From positions 1,736,001 to 1,800,000 of the forward strand of contig NZ_CP068595.1 in the NCBI RefSeq assembly GCF_016772475.1: a DNA stretch of 64,000 nt, given 5' to 3'. Shown one piece after another: positions 44,251 to 53,909 of the stretch (position 1 is its first letter; the number at the start of each line of letters is the position of its first letter). The DNA comes from Paenibacillus sonchi. GTDB lineage: Bacteria; Bacillota; Bacilli; Paenibacillales; Paenibacillaceae. A program made the position numbers and the translations under genes. The notes below the pieces were generated by a model. It had not been told where the DNA came from, did no database searches, and worked only from the letters and a program-made list of their open reading frames with translations.

Positions 44251-45864
44251 ATGGATCAGAACATCAAGCAAGCGATACTCAAGGGAGAAACCTCACTTGG
44301 TATCGAATTTGGGTCCACACGTATCAAGGCAGTGCTGATTGATTATCGTTTTGAGACAATCGCCTCAGGAAGCTATGAGTGGGAGAATCTGTTGGTGGAC
44401 GGCTATTGGACGTACCATTTGGCTGACATTATCAAGGGGCTGCAGACCGCCTACAGCGAAATGAAGCTGGAGGTTGAGCAGAAATATGGCGTTACCCTTA
44501 CAACAGCCGGTTCTATAGGATTTTCGGCAATGATGCATGGGTATATGGTTTTTGACGACAAGGGGGAGCTGCTTGTTCCGTTCCGGACCTGGCGCAATGC
44601 AACCACTGGTGCTGCCGCAAAGGAATTAACGGATACCTTTAAGTTCAACATTCCTGAACGCTGGAGTATTGCTCATTTATATCAAGCTATATTGAACGGG
44701 GAACCACACGTGCCTCATGCCCGGTTCATAACGACCTTGGCCGGTTATATTCACTGGCTGCTGACCGGCAGCAAGGCCATTGGCATCGGGGATGCCTCGG
44801 GGATGTTCCCGATTGATGAAGCCGCGCAAGATTATAACGCCCCGATGGTAAAGCAATTTGACGAGCTTATTGCCGCCAAGGGCTACCCGTGGAAGCTGCG
44901 GGACCTTCTCCCCAAGGTCTGCCATGCAGGGGAGCAGGCAGGCGTCTTAACCGAAGCCGGCGTTAAGATACTGGATGCGTCCGGTGACCTGCAGCCGGGC
45001 ATTCCGCTCTGTCCTCCGGAAGGCGACGCCGGTACAGGCATGGTGGCTACGAACAGTGTCAGAAAACGGACCGGCAATATTTCCGTAGGCACCTCGGTTT
45101 TTGCGATGATTGTCCTGGAGAAGGATCTTTCGGCCGTATATCCGGAAATTGATATGGTAACTACGCCGGACGGCAGTCCGGTAGGGATGGTTCATGCCAA
45201 TAACTGCTCAAGCGATATCAATGCCTGGCTGGGTCTGTTCCGCGAGTTCTATGAGGCAATGGGGCAAAAGGCGGACCCGAACCAACTGTTCAGTGTAATG
45301 TTCAAAAAAGCGCTGGAAGCGGACTCCGACGGCGGAGGCTTGCTCAGCTACGGGTATTTCTCCGGTGAGAATATTACCGGGATGGAGAAAGGCCGTCCGC
45401 TGTTTGTCCGCTCGCCTGAGAGCCGTTTCAATCTGGCCAATTTCATGCGGACGCATCTGTATACCGCTTTTGCCGCTTTGAAGATCGGAATGGACATTCT
45501 GACCAAGAAAGAAAATGTCGCTATCGACAGTATTCTGGCTCACGGCGGACTGTTTAAAACCCCAATCGTCGGGCAGAAAATGTTAGCAGCCGCACTGAAC
45601 GTCCCGGTTTCTGTCATGGCAACAGCCGGAGAAGGCGGAGCATGGGGAATGGCGATTCTGGCTGCTTATATGTCAAACAAAGGTCAGCAGGAACCTCTGG
45701 ATGACTTCCTTGCAGACAAAGTATTTAAGGCTGCCGAAGGACACGAGATTCATCCGGACAGCGCTGATGTTGCTGGTTTTGAACTGTTCATGGAACGCTA
45801 CAGCAAGGGTCTTGCGATTGAGCAGGCCGCTGTAGATCATCTGGTAGAGAACTGGAGGGAATAA
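44251..45864 (+). CDS. araK: L-ribulokinase of the AraK type (FGGY family)
   Basis: Phosphorylates L-ribulose in arabinose catabolism; 537 residues. FGGY-family features: [17 protein letters not shown] near the start, [23 protein letters not shown], and a nucleotide-binding AHGGLFKTP. It is not like Bacillus AraB; it matches the xylulokinase-like replacement called AraK in Clostridium acetobutylicum. First gene of araK-araD-araA. The start is taken as ATG 44251; a GTG two codons earlier is also possible (AGGAG lies upstream of both). Regulated by AraR. Confidence 0.88.
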   Translation: MDQNIKQAILKGETSLGIEFGSTRIKAVLIDYRFETIASGSYEWENLLVDGYWTYHLADIIKGLQTAYSEMKLEVEQKYGVTLTTAGSIGFSAMMHGYMVFDDKGELLVPFRTWRNATTGAAAKELTDTFKFNIPERWSIAHLYQAILNGEPHVPHARFITTLAGYIHWLLTGSKAIGIGDASGMFPIDEAAQDYNAPMVKQFDELIAAKGYPWKLRDLLPKVCHAGEQAGVLTEAGVKILDASGDLQPGIPLCPPEGDAGTGMVATNSVRKRTGNISVGTSVFAMIVLEKDLSAVYPEIDMVTTPDGSPVGMVHANNCSSDINAWLGLFREFYEAMGQKADPNQLFSVMFKKALEADSDGGGLLSYGYFSGENITGMEKGRPLFVRSPESRFNLANFMRTHLYTAFAALKIGMDILTKKENVAIDSILAHGGLFKTPIVGQKMLAAALNVPVSVMATAGEGGAWGMAILAAYMSNKGQQEPLDDFLADKVFKAAEGHEIHPDSADVAGFELFMERYSKGLAIEQAAVDHLVENWRE

Positions 45865-45865
45865 C

Positions 45866-46561
45866 ATGTTAGAGCAACTGAAAGAAGAGGTATTCCAGGC
45901 CAATCTGGACCTGCCTAAGCACGGACTCGTCAAATACACATGGGGCAATGTAAGCGCGGTTGACCGGGCAAGCCGCCTGTTCGTAATCAAACCGAGCGGT
46001 GTTCATTATGACAAAATGAAGCCAAGCGATATGGTGGTTGTGGATTTCGACGGCAATGTGGTTGAAGGCGATCTCAGGCCTTCCTCTGATACACCTACCC
46101 ATGCCGTCCTGTACAAGCATTATGCAGAGATTGGCGGCATTGTGCATACGCACTCGACATGGGCAACAGTCTGGGCTCAGGCCGGTCTGGATGTTCCTGT
46201 CATGGGGACTACGCATGCCGATACCTTCTATGGCTCCGTTCCTTGTACCCGCTTCCTGACCCAGGAGGAGATTGACACCGGCTATGAAGCGGAAACCGGA
46301 CGTGTCATCATCGAAACCTTTGAGCAGCGGGGTCTGGATATTATGGCGGTGCCCGGTGTCTTGCTTAAGGGCCATGCTCCGTTTACCTGGGGCAAGGATG
46401 CCCATTCCGCAGTAATGAACAGCGTGGTGCTGGAGGAAGTCTCCAAGATGAATCTGTTTGCCCGGGAGCTCAATCACTTTGCCGAAGAGCTGCCGCAGCG
46501 GATTCTGGATAAACATTACCTGCGTAAGCATGGCAAAGACGCTTACTACGGTCAGAAATAA
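45866..46561 (+). CDS. araD: L-ribulose-5-phosphate 4-epimerase
   Basis: Zinc class II aldolase-like epimerase, 231 residues, converting L-ribulose 5-phosphate to D-xylulose 5-phosphate. GNVSAVDR and KPSGVHYD bind phosphate; zinc ligands are in GIVHTHSTWATVWAQ (two His) and a later HAPFTWG. It starts one base after the araK stop, so it is tightly coupled. The pathway is complete here: araA isomerase, araK kinase, araD epimerase. No arabinose transporter is in the window. Confidence 0.95.
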   Translation: MLEQLKEEVFQANLDLPKHGLVKYTWGNVSAVDRASRLFVIKPSGVHYDKMKPSDMVVVDFDGNVVEGDLRPSSDTPTHAVLYKHYAEIGGIVHTHSTWATVWAQAGLDVPVMGTTHADTFYGSVPCTRFLTQEEIDTGYEAETGRVIIETFEQRGLDIMAVPGVLLKGHAPFTWGKDAHSAVMNSVVLEEVSKMNLFARELNHFAEELPQRILDKHYLRKHGKDAYYGQK

Positions 46562-46614
46562 TTGAAATACATTGGACTTGAAAATCATCAAAATAAGAGA
46601 AGAGGATGAGCATT

Positions 46615-48039
46615 ATGTCAACAGTAGGCGCTAAGCAATTCTGGTTTGTTGTAGGATCGCAGCATCTTTATGGGGAAGAAGCACTGGGGGAAGTTAAGGC
46701 TCATGCGCAGGCTATGACCGATGCGCTCAATAACAGCGGTGTTCTGCCTTATCCGCTCGTATTGCAGGATCTGGCCGTCAGCGCGGACAAAATCACCTCC
46801 ATCATGAAAGAAGTCAACTATCGTGACGAGGTTGCCGGCGTCATCACTTGGATGCATACCTTTTCTCCGGCAAAAATGTGGATTCGCGGAACGAAACTGT
46901 TGCAGAAGCCGTTGCTTCACTTGGCAACCCAATACAATGAGAGCATTCCTTGGGCTACCATTGATATGGATTTCATGAACCTTAACCAGGCTGCCCACGG
47001 CGACCGTGAATACGGCTTCATCAATGCCCGTCTGAACAAGCAAAACAAAGTGGTAGTAGGCTACTGGGAGCGTGCCGAAGTGCAGAAGCAAATCGCAGCA
47101 TGGATGGACGTAGCGGTTGCCTACAACGAGAGCTTCAGCATCAAGGTTGCCCGCTTTGGCGACAACATGCGCAACGTTGGTGTTACGGAAGGCGACAAGG
47201 TTGAAGCCCAAATCCAATTCGGCTGGACCGTTGACTACTATGGTATTGGCGACCTTGTGGAGTACGTAAAGGCTGTGAAGGAAGAAGAAATAGATGCGCT
47301 GTTTGCAGAATATGCACAGCTGTATGACTTCGAGTATGGCACCTACAGCAAGGAAGCATGGGAAGCCAGCGTCAAAGTACAGGCCAGCTATGAAATCGCC
47401 CTGAAACGCTTCCTGGATCATGGCGGCTATAACGCCTTCACTTCGAACTTCGAAGACCTGCACGGCATGAAGCAGCTTCCCGGTCTTGCAGTGCAGCGCC
47501 TGATGGCACAAGGCTACGGCTTCGCCGGCGAAGGAGACTGGAAGACTGCCGCCCTGGACCGCCTGCTGAAAGTGATGAGCCACAACCAGAACACCGGCTT
47601 CATGGAAGATTACACCTATGAAATGGCCGCAGGCCAGGAAGCCATTCTGCAATCTCACATGCTTGAAGTAGATCCATGTCTGGCCAGCAACAAGCCGAAG
47701 GTCGTTGTTTCGCCGCTAGGCATTGGCGACCGTGAAGACCCGGCCCGTCTCGTATTTGACGGCAAGGCAGGAGAAGGCGTAGTTGTATCCATGGCCGACT
47801 TCGGCACACATTATAAGCTGCTAATCAACGAAGTGGAGGCCTTCGAACCGACGGTGCCGGCTCCGAAGCTTCCGGTAGCACGTGTGTTGTGGAAGGTGAA
47901 GCCGAACTTCCAGGATGGGGTCAAAGCCTGGATTGAGAACGGCGGCGGCCACCACACCGTAGTGTCCTTGAACCTGACAACCGACCAGATTGTTACCTAT
48001 GCCAAGCTGGTTGGTCTGGAATATGTCGTTATCAAATAA
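46615..48039 (+). CDS. araA: L-arabinose isomerase
   Basis: Manganese-dependent isomerase of arabinose to ribulose, 474 residues. Family signatures: [14 protein letters not shown] at the start, [44 protein letters not shown] with metal-binding Glu, and GGGHHTVV near the end. The start is taken at 46615, since AAGAGG lies 9 bases before it; an ATG three codons earlier is too close to that site. Last gene of the operon; a strong terminator follows at 48068. Confidence 0.95.
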   Translation: MSTVGAKQFWFVVGSQHLYGEEALGEVKAHAQAMTDALNNSGVLPYPLVLQDLAVSADKITSIMKEVNYRDEVAGVITWMHTFSPAKMWIRGTKLLQKPLLHLATQYNESIPWATIDMDFMNLNQAAHGDREYGFINARLNKQNKVVVGYWERAEVQKQIAAWMDVAVAYNESFSIKVARFGDNMRNVGVTEGDKVEAQIQFGWTVDYYGIGDLVEYVKAVKEEEIDALFAEYAQLYDFEYGTYSKEAWEASVKVQASYEIALKRFLDHGGYNAFTSNFEDLHGMKQLPGLAVQRLMAQGYGFAGEGDWKTAALDRLLKVMSHNQNTGFMEDYTYEMAAGQEAILQSHMLEVDPCLASNKPKVVVSPLGIGDREDPARLVFDGKAGEGVVVSMADFGTHYKLLINEVEAFEPTVPAPKLPVARVLWKVKPNFQDGVKAWIENGGGHHTVVSLNLTTDQIVTYAKLVGLEYVVIK

Positions 48040-48065
48040 TTAGAGAAACGACCGTTGCTAAATCT

Positions 48066-48179
48066 TTAAGAGCGAATAAGGCATTTGCTTATTCGCTCTT
48101 TTTTTGTGCCCGGATCTGGGGTGTGGCGTTGTTCTTGTCTGCCAAGGGCTAAAATATTCATTTGATTTTCATTAGTCAT
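48066..48179 (-). pseudogene. Truncated 5' fragment of a DUF1963-like gene
   Basis: Starts MTNENQMNILA, aligned with the first residues of the protein at 26460 (MTMENQTNILA), then diverges and runs through the ara terminator to a stop after 37 codons. The body of the gene is missing. Its ATG overlaps the end of the ankyrin gene, as in the 26 kb copy. Confidence 0.65.
48068..48105 (+). terminator. Terminator of the ara operon
   Basis: AAGAGCGAATAAG and CTTATTCGCTCTT pair perfectly, 7-base loop, followed by a run of T. Very strong. Confidence 0.93.
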
Positions 48180-48226
48180 TTTCCAACTCCCCCTCAAGAA
48201 ACTTCATGAGGTACACTTCAGGCTGC
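48146..48226. repeat. Copy 2 of the 81-bp gene junction (see 26427-26507)
   Basis: Aligns without gaps to 26427-26507. Here the ankyrin gene is intact and the DUF1963-like gene is cut; at 26 kb it is the reverse. Confidence 0.8.
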
Positions 48227-49260
48227 GCAAGGAACTCTGTAAAGCTGCTTAAATCAGCATACACCTGGTGCTCCACATCATAACAGCCGATCAGACCTTT
48301 TTTCTTCGGACTCCAAACCAGCTGCAGGTCAGAGTAATTGTCGATATCGGCTGAAAGACGCAGCAGTTTTTGCCTGCCAACCTTCATCTCAATCGTATCG
48401 GTCAATGTGAAAAAGTCGATATACCCGATTTCGTATTCATTTTGCGCCAGCTCAAGGCGCAGCTTGTCTCCTGTAAGAAAGCTGACCAGTTCATCGGTTA
48501 ATTTATATTTTTTAAGCTCGTATTTCTTGTTCTCCGCATTATGAAAATCAGCCGGTTCCAGCGATTTCAAATAATCAGCCATGACGGTATGCTTATTGCT
48601 GACAGCAATCGTATACGGCCGATCGCCGTCTTTTTCCGCTATAGTAACGTCCGCACCGTGTTCAATCAAAAATTTGACCATGGCCATATTACCCATACGT
48701 GCAGCCACAGTCAACGGAGTCGCTTGATAAGGATAGACCATATCCGGTTTATTATAATTGATGTCCACTCCCTGATCGAGCAAATATGTGAGAGTCCTCA
48801 GGTCATGGTCTGATACGGCTTGACGCAATACGGGACCGCCATGCAGCTTGATATCTAATCCCAGCTCATGAATGAGTGGAATATTGTTTTTGTTGCCATA
48901 GTAAGCCTGTGAATATGCGCCTGAACCCGTTTGATTAAGCTTGTCCATCTCGGCTCCTTGCGCTGCAATGTAGCGAACGATGTCCTCCCTGCAATAGCGG
49001 ACAGCCCGCAAAAAAGCCGGATGATGATGAACATTCAAGTTGACGCCGTGCTCCACCAGCAGCTTTACAACCTCCATTTGCTGTGAGACAAGCGCCAGAT
49101 CCAACGGACTAAGCGTGGTATGCTTGCTAAGTACAATACCCTCTTCAATATCCCAGCCAGCTGCGATTGCAGCTTGCAGAGCCGGAATATTTCCTTTGTA
49201 AATATGCATAGCAATTTCGGGCAATTCCTCGAACTTCCCGATATCTTTCAGGACGATCAT
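48172..49260 (-). CDS. Ankyrin-repeat protein with C-terminal SMI1-like domain
   Basis: 362 residues. Ankyrin repeats at about 15-215 (TTLSPLDLALVSQQMEVVKLL, TPLTVAARMGNMAMVKFLI, DGDRPYTIAVSNKHTVMADYL). The last 120 residues (EYEIGYIDFFTLTD, LQLVWSPKKKGLIGCYD, FTEFLAQPEVYLMKFLEGE) resemble SMI1/KNR4 (SUKH) proteins. Ankyrin plus SUKH is typical of immunity proteins of polymorphic toxins; no toxin is nearby, so the role is inferred. The ATG at 49260 has AAGGAG 8 bases upstream. It ends at the duplicated junction shared with the 26 kb locus. Confidence 0.78.
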   Translation of the reverse strand: MIVLKDIGKFEELPEIAMHIYKGNIPALQAAIAAGWDIEEGIVLSKHTTLSPLDLALVSQQMEVVKLLVEHGVNLNVHHHPAFLRAVRYCREDIVRYIAAQGAEMDKLNQTGSGAYSQAYYGNKNNIPLIHELGLDIKLHGGPVLRQAVSDHDLRTLTYLLDQGVDINYNKPDMVYPYQATPLTVAARMGNMAMVKFLIEHGADVTIAEKDGDRPYTIAVSNKHTVMADYLKSLEPADFHNAENKKYELKKYKLTDELVSFLTGDKLRLELAQNEYEIGYIDFFTLTDTIEMKVGRQKLLRLSADIDNYSDLQLVWSPKKKGLIGCYDVEHQVYADLSSFTEFLAQPEVYLMKFLEGELEND

Positions 49261-49501
49261 CCATACCACTCCTTATTCCTAGTCTTATGAAATCGTTTCG
49301 CATCTTTCGCTTACTCCGCCGCCAGCGCCTCTATTCCTCGCGTCATCTTACTTCCATCTTTTCACTATATAAAATGATTGGCCAAATGAAAACTTGGGTA
49401 AACTCGGATGAATCAGATACTCCGCTACATTAACATACAACTGTTCACGCAGGCACGTGAATTCACTTTTGCGAGTCTGCTTGGTGTGTGTCTAAGAACC
49501 T

Positions 49502-50260
49502 GTGAGCATGATATACTATTATGACAGACCGCCTTTGACAGAGATCATCCTGCTGAATCCCTATACCGAAAAGGACGCTCCCCGCGACAAGCAGTCGATA
49601 TTGGACATTCGCGGCAAAACAGCGGACGGGGAACTTATCAATGTTGAAATGCAATTATTCAACAAATACGATACCGAGAAGCGCACCCTTTTCTATTGGA
49701 GCAAGCTATACAGCGGTCAGCTTCAAGAAGGCCAATCTTATAAAGTGTTGAAGAAATGTGTAACCATCAACATTCTGAACTATTCCTTCTTGCCTAACAA
49801 CCAATATCATAATGTATTCCATCTCCGTGAAGATCGAAGCGGCATCCCGCTTGTAGATGACATGGAACTGCATTTTCTTGAATTACCCAAGCTTGACAAT
49901 CATGCGGCTCCTGTGGAGAGCGGGGGACTGGTCAACTGGTTGCTCTTCTTGAAGGGTGTTGATAAATCCAATTGGGAGGTGCTGACGATGAACGAGCCTG
50001 TTTTGAAAAAAGCCATGGACACGTTAGAATTTCTTAGTCAGGATGCCGAAGCCCGCCGATTGTACGAAGTCAGACAAAAGTATCTGCATGACGAAGCTTC
50101 CATGATCGAAGGAGCATTGGCTGAAGGCGAAGCCCGCGGCGAGAAAAGGAAAGCGGTCCAGATGGCTCTGGAGCTTCTCAAACTCGGGGTAGATCCAGCT
50201 ATTATAGCTAAGGCTTCTGAGCTGTCTGAGGCTGAAATCATTGCTCTAAAAAAGAAATAA
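49502..50260 (+). CDS. Rpn-type PD-(D/E)XK nuclease, N-terminally truncated
   Basis: Member of the recombination-promoting nuclease/putative transposase family (COG5464). The nuclease core is visible as DIRGKTADGELINVEMQ, with active-site Asp and ExQ, and a helical tail LEFLSQDAEARRLYEVRQKY. Full-length relatives begin with about 50 residues including DxAFKxxFG; these are missing, and the preceding bases do not encode them in any frame. 252 residues from GTG 49502 (or ATG 49508). Probably a decaying selfish element; activity is doubtful. Confidence 0.7.
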   Translation: MSMIYYYDRPPLTEIILLNPYTEKDAPRDKQSILDIRGKTADGELINVEMQLFNKYDTEKRTLFYWSKLYSGQLQEGQSYKVLKKCVTINILNYSFLPNNQYHNVFHLREDRSGIPLVDDMELHFLELPKLDNHAAPVESGGLVNWLLFLKGVDKSNWEVLTMNEPVLKKAMDTLEFLSQDAEARRLYEVRQKYLHDEASMIEGALAEGEARGEKRKAVQMALELLKLGVDPAIIAKASELSEAEIIALKKK

Positions 50261-50405
50261 AAGTGACATGGTGAAGAGTCAGTCCATTGGAGACTGGCTC
50301 TTCTTACTGCAAATTGGAGGATTTGTTGACGGTGCCCAAACCATCTACCAAGCGGCCACAGACGGTACAGGTCAATTCCGGTATGTAGTTGGAGGAGATG
50401 CAAAG

Positions 50406-50495
50406 ATGCTCATTCATATGAAAGAAAATACGGATGAGGAAGAGTATAACAAATATAGCTCAGCATTTTTCTTGAAAAGAGAAAATTTGAAATGA
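50406..50495 (+). CDS. Possible 29-residue small protein
   Basis: GGAGGAG lies 7 bases before an ATG that opens a short acidic frame (MLIHMKENTDEEEYNKYSSA). The strong binding site is the main evidence; the frame is also open upstream to 50268. No family recognised. A terminator hairpin follows at 50512. Confidence 0.3.
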   Translation: MLIHMKENTDEEEYNKYSSAFFLKRENLK

Positions 50496-50511
50496 TCGTT
50501 CATCTTTCAGC

Positions 50512-50573
50512 AAGCCCCTTCTGCCGAAACGGAAGAAGGGGCTTTTGCTGTGAATCGGCAAAAGCCCCCTTCG
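50512..50573. terminator. Two overlapping hairpins sharing one arm
   Basis: AAGCCCCTTCT pairs with AGAAGGGGCTT (then TTT). The same AAGGGGCTTTTGC can instead pair with GCAAAAGCCCCCTT downstream. The mutually exclusive stems serve both strands, ending the small frame on one side and the collagen-like gene region on the other. Confidence 0.7.
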
Positions 50574-50638
50574 AGGTACACCATTATTTTGTAGTATGAA
50601 AAAAACCGCAGCATCCGCCTGTCAGGCGGTCAAAAGAC

Positions 50639-51007
50639 TTAGAAGCACGTGAACGAGCGAATCTGATTCAAATCAATGCCGAAGTACCCCCAGAAGAAAC
50701 CGAACCATCTGAACCCTGCAATTGAATTACGCCCGACGAATACCGGGAAGAACCAGAATTGCTCGCCATTATTCAGCCAAATGTATGTGTTGCGGAATAG
50801 GCAGCGTCTGATCCCTCCGGGGTCGATGGCAAATGTAGTAGCCTGCATTTGCGGTACGAATTGCGGTGGAGGCGCTGTCGGCGCTTGAACACCTCCTGGT
50901 GCACCTCCCGGAGACCCGCCCGGAAACCCCGGCCCTCCCGGCACGCCAGGTCCGCCCGGGAATCCCGGAAACCCTCCGCCAGGTCCTGGTGTTGGAAAAA
51001 CCCCCAT
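50639..51007 (-). CDS. Small collagen-like protein with conserved C-terminal domain
   Basis: 122 residues. Residues about 5-42 are Gly/Pro-rich with GFPG, GVPG and GGPG repeats, then a Pro/Gln linker, then a compact aromatic domain (RRCLFRNTYIWLNNGEQFWF, VGRNSIAGFRW) with two Cys at about 70 and 121. AAAGGAG precedes the start. Collagen-like glycine repeats plus a C-terminal globular domain are typical of spore-surface (BclA-like) filaments, though this is much shorter and lacks a leader; the spore assignment is inference. Confidence 0.65.
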   Translation of the reverse strand: MGVFPTPGPGGGFPGFPGGPGVPGGPGFPGGSPGGAPGGVQAPTAPPPQFVPQMQATTFAIDPGGIRRCLFRNTYIWLNNGEQFWFFPVFVGRNSIAGFRWFGFFWGYFGIDLNQIRSFTCF

Positions 51008-51116
51008 ATGTGATCACTCCTTTCATTGATTAGGCATAATCATCATATGCATTCGCGGAAAAGGCGCTTGGGTGAAAGCCCAGTAAAAAACCGTCCTTAT
51101 CAAAAGACTTCAAACG

Positions 51117-51154
51117 AAACAACACGAGTGCATATCGCAGTACGTGTTGTTTTC
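51117..51154. terminator. Terminator of frlR
   Basis: AAACAACACG and CGTGTTGTTT pair perfectly around a 16-base loop, 18 bases past the frlR stop. Confidence 0.6.
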
Positions 51155-51170
51155 TTTATAACCCATTGAC

Positions 51171-51899
51171 CTACTTTGCCCGGTGGACCGTCAGATTGAC
51201 CCGATTGGTCTCACACATAAATGTGGAGAGGTGAACAGGCTCATCATTTGCGTCAAAAGCAATTTTTAATATCCGGAACAAGTTCGCACCGATATCACAT
51301 TCAAGAAATTTCGCATAATCTTTGGTCGCACCGATCACATCAATAATCTTGTCATTGCTCACGATCTCAGTATGATAGTCCTCCGACAGAATCTTGTAAG
51401 TCGATTCTTTCATCGCGATCTTCTTTTCCAAATCCGGAAACCGGGTGAGTGAATAATGGGCAATATCATAGAAAAGCGGGCGGTCATCTACATACATCAA
51501 CCGTTCAAGCTCCAATACGGGGCTGCCTTTGTCAATAAGAAGATGTCCGGCCACCTCTTCAGACGCCGGGATGACTTCGCTTCTTAATATCCGTGAGTTT
51601 GGAATCATGCCCAGCTGGTGGCTGAACTCTGAGAAACCGCTTACTGATAACAGTTCATTATGAAATTTGTTGGAGGCCACAAAGGTGCCTCTACGGGGAA
51701 TTCGCGTCAGGGTTCCTTCCCGCACAAGCTCCTCAATCGCTTTTCGTATGGTGATTCGGCTTACACTATAAGTATCACAGAGCTCTGCTTCCGTTGGAAT
51801 CTGTTCATCCGGTTTGTATCGTCCGTTCTGAATATCGTTCTTCAACATTTGCCTGATCTGCATATACAGGGGCTGGGGGGTTGAAGGATTTAAATTCAT
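51171..51899 (-). CDS. frlR: GntR/UTRA regulator of the fructoselysine operon
   Basis: 242-residue repressor of the HutC subfamily: winged helix in the first 75 residues (YSVSRITIRKAIEELVREGT) and a UTRA ligand domain after it (ELLSVSGFSEFSHQLG, VLELERLMYVDDRPLFYD). In this context it should bind a fructosamine phosphate or glucosyl-lysine and derepress frl genes. The start at 51899 follows AAGGGTG. Its own promoter region carries an inverted repeat (51917-51952). Similar half-sites precede frlB and frlC. Confidence 0.85.
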   Translation of the reverse strand: MNLNPSTPQPLYMQIRQMLKNDIQNGRYKPDEQIPTEAELCDTYSVSRITIRKAIEELVREGTLTRIPRRGTFVASNKFHNELLSVSGFSEFSHQLGMIPNSRILRSEVIPASEEVAGHLLIDKGSPVLELERLMYVDDRPLFYDIAHYSLTRFPDLEKKIAMKESTYKILSEDYHTEIVSNDKIIDVIGATKDYAKFLECDIGANLFRILKIAFDANDEPVHLSTFMCETNRVNLTVHRAK

Positions 51900-51916
51900 G
51901 GTAAATTCACCCTTAT

Positions 51917-51952
51917 TCATCAATGATTATAATACGTATTATACATTGATGA
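51917..51952. promoter_or_regulatory. FrlR operator 1
   Basis: TATAATACGTATTATA (51928-51943) is a perfect palindrome, flanked by TCATCAATG and CATTGATGA. Placed directly before frlR. Confidence 0.65.
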
Positions 51953-51962
51953 TCAGCTCCAG

Positions 51963-52745
51963 TCACCATGCGCCGAAATAACCTATCGTCTTCGCAGCTG
52001 TGTTTGCCCCAAGCTCCAGGCAGCTCTCGACTGAAAGCCCTTTCAATCGGCCGTAAATGAACCCGGCAATGAAGGAATCTCCAGCTCCCATCGTATCTAC
52101 GACGTTCACCTTACCTACGCCGTGCGGAAAGAATTGTTCTCCATCGTAAGCAAGCGAACCGTTTTCTCCCAAGGTAGCCACGGCAATCTGTGCCCCTCTT
52201 TGCTTAACCTCCACCAAGTGTTGGCGGATATAATCATCATCCTGAGTGTACGAAAAAAATGGATAGTCTACATAGGGCGTTAACGTCTGTACCCGGTCAT
52301 CCTTCAGCTGATCCGAGAAATCAAAGGAAGTGATCATGCCCTTTTTCTTGAAGAGAGGAAAGTACGGATCGGCATGGCCCCATATCCCCGAGTGGACAAG
52401 CTGATAATTCCCGGCAAAATCGAGCTCTTCTGCTGTAAGGAAAAACTGTGCCATAACTCCCTCGTCGTAATCGCCGAACTTCCGGTCATTCTCTACCATC
52501 TCCACGTGGGTTACCGCTGTTTTTCCGGCCTTTTTTGAAATCCGGGAAGTATCCACGCCCTTGTCCTGAATAGCCTGGATCATAATCTCCCCATAAATGT
52601 CGGTGCCTACCCAGCCCAGATAGGCCGTCTCTGCACCCATTCCTGTTAAATAGACGGCCACATTCACCGGATTGCCTCCAGGATAGGCTTTGCCGCTTGC
52701 TTGATAGACATCCATGCAGTTATCCCCGACTGTAATGATTCTCAT
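51963..52745 (-). CDS. frlD: Fructoselysine 6-kinase (PfkB family)
   Basis: Phosphorylates fructoselysine (an Amadori product) at C6; 260 residues, as in Escherichia coli FrlD. PfkB motifs: YPGGNPVNVAVYL (N-terminal glycine motif) and the catalytic DTMGAGDSFIAGF (Asp near residue 218). The product is the substrate of FrlB. It follows frlB by about 95 bases and precedes frlR by about 60, all on the minus strand. The assignment rests on the full frl gene set around it; sugar specificity alone could not be read. Confidence 0.88.
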   Translation of the reverse strand: MRIITVGDNCMDVYQASGKAYPGGNPVNVAVYLTGMGAETAYLGWVGTDIYGEIMIQAIQDKGVDTSRISKKAGKTAVTHVEMVENDRKFGDYDEGVMAQFFLTAEELDFAGNYQLVHSGIWGHADPYFPLFKKKGMITSFDFSDQLKDDRVQTLTPYVDYPFFSYTQDDDYIRQHLVEVKQRGAQIAVATLGENGSLAYDGEQFFPHGVGKVNVVDTMGAGDSFIAGFIYGRLKGLSVESCLELGANTAAKTIGYFGAW

Positions 52746-52839
52746 CTTACTCCCGCCTTCCCTGCTATTAAAGAATGAGCACTATCAAGTAGTGCTCAAA
52801 CCAATGCATCAATATAGATTGAACTAAAGACCGCGTATC

Positions 52840-53853
52840 TTAATATTCCATTTGACGATAGTATCTTCTGAGTGTTAACGGATGATTTCTCTCACGCTCC
52901 AGGTAGGCGCTGATACGGCTTAGTACAGACCAGTTGATACTTACGGCAAAGTGCTTTCTGAACTCCCCGCTGATGCCTTCCATGGCAAAGTCTTTGGTAT
53001 CAATAAGGGTCAGCTTCTTCGTAATTTTCTCGGCGAATCTCTCCACCCGGTCCATCAGAGGTCTTGTCTCATCTTCGCCTTTCAACAGAATAACACTGGT
53101 ATCTTCAACCACAAGCTCAAGCGTGCCGTGGAAGAATTCCGCCGCATGAATCGACTTCGCGTGAATCCACTGCATTTCTTCCAGGATACACATCGCGTAG
53201 GAGTACGTATTCCCCCACAGGTTGCCGGAGCCAACCATCATATGATAGTCAGTATCTTTATGTTCTTTTGCAAAAGCTTCCGCTTTAGGGTCAAAAGCCT
53301 TGACTGCGTCCAGAATCGCACGCGGCAATAAGGCAACTTCCTTCGTGAACTGCTCATACTGAGGGAACTCATTGTTGTTATACATGAACCGGAACACAAC
53401 CATGTACAGGAGCATGAAGAATGTATCGAAGGAATGCTTCTCCGAACCGGTTGTGATGCAGTGATCTACAATTTTGGTTAATGGAGTATCCCTCTCTGCC
53501 ACAAGTGCAATTGTAGTCGCTCCCCGTTCCTTACAGAACTCGGCTGCTGCAACGGTCTCCTGCGTGGTTCCCGACACAGATGTGAAAATACATACGGAAT
53601 CCTTACTGAAATGTCTGTTGTTCATCACCATGAATTCAGCGGCAATCTCCGCATGCACATCAATGGTCGAGTTTGATTTCAGAATATACTCATAAGGATA
53701 CATCATCGCAATTGTGCCACCCGCACCGATCAGAAAAATATTGCTGTACCCTTTCTTGGCAATCCCGTCTACAATCTCTTCAATTTGTCCTCTAAAGGCC
53801 AGGCCCTCCTGCTCCACAAGCTTAAGAAATAATTGTTCGTCAAAATTCAACAT
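52840..53853 (-). CDS. frlB: Fructoselysine-6-phosphate deglycase
   Basis: SIS-domain enzyme of 337 residues that splits fructoselysine 6-phosphate to glucose 6-phosphate and lysine. Two SIS domains: the first with FLIGAGGTIAMMYPYEY and SVCIFTSVSGTTQETV (sugar-phosphate binding serines), the second about 195-330 with MVGSGNLWGNTYSYAM. AAHAAEFFHGTLE-like catalytic segment (SIHAAEFFHG) is present. GGGAGGG precedes the start. A copy of the frl operator and an AT-rich promoter region lie upstream at 53910, so it may also be transcribed apart from frlA. Confidence 0.9.
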   Translation of the reverse strand: MLNFDEQLFLKLVEQEGLAFRGQIEEIVDGIAKKGYSNIFLIGAGGTIAMMYPYEYILKSNSTIDVHAEIAAEFMVMNNRHFSKDSVCIFTSVSGTTQETVAAAEFCKERGATTIALVAERDTPLTKIVDHCITTGSEKHSFDTFFMLLYMVVFRFMYNNNEFPQYEQFTKEVALLPRAILDAVKAFDPKAEAFAKEHKDTDYHMMVGSGNLWGNTYSYAMCILEEMQWIHAKSIHAAEFFHGTLELVVEDTSVILLKGEDETRPLMDRVERFAEKITKKLTLIDTKDFAMEGISGEFRKHFAVSINWSVLSRISAYLERERNHPLTLRRYYRQMEY

Positions 53854-53909
53854 TTACGTTCCCTCCCTATACTGGAGCGGTCTCGCTCCAATATCATCCA
53901 ATTTTATTT

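Noticed and set aside
46618..47658. 346-codon minus-strand frame opposite araA
   Set aside because: Shadow of the well-supported araA gene; no recognisable protein features.
50268..50405. 5' extension of the small frame at 50406
   Set aside because: ATG at 50268 lacks a binding site, while the internal ATG at 50406 has a strong one; the upstream part may be non-coding.
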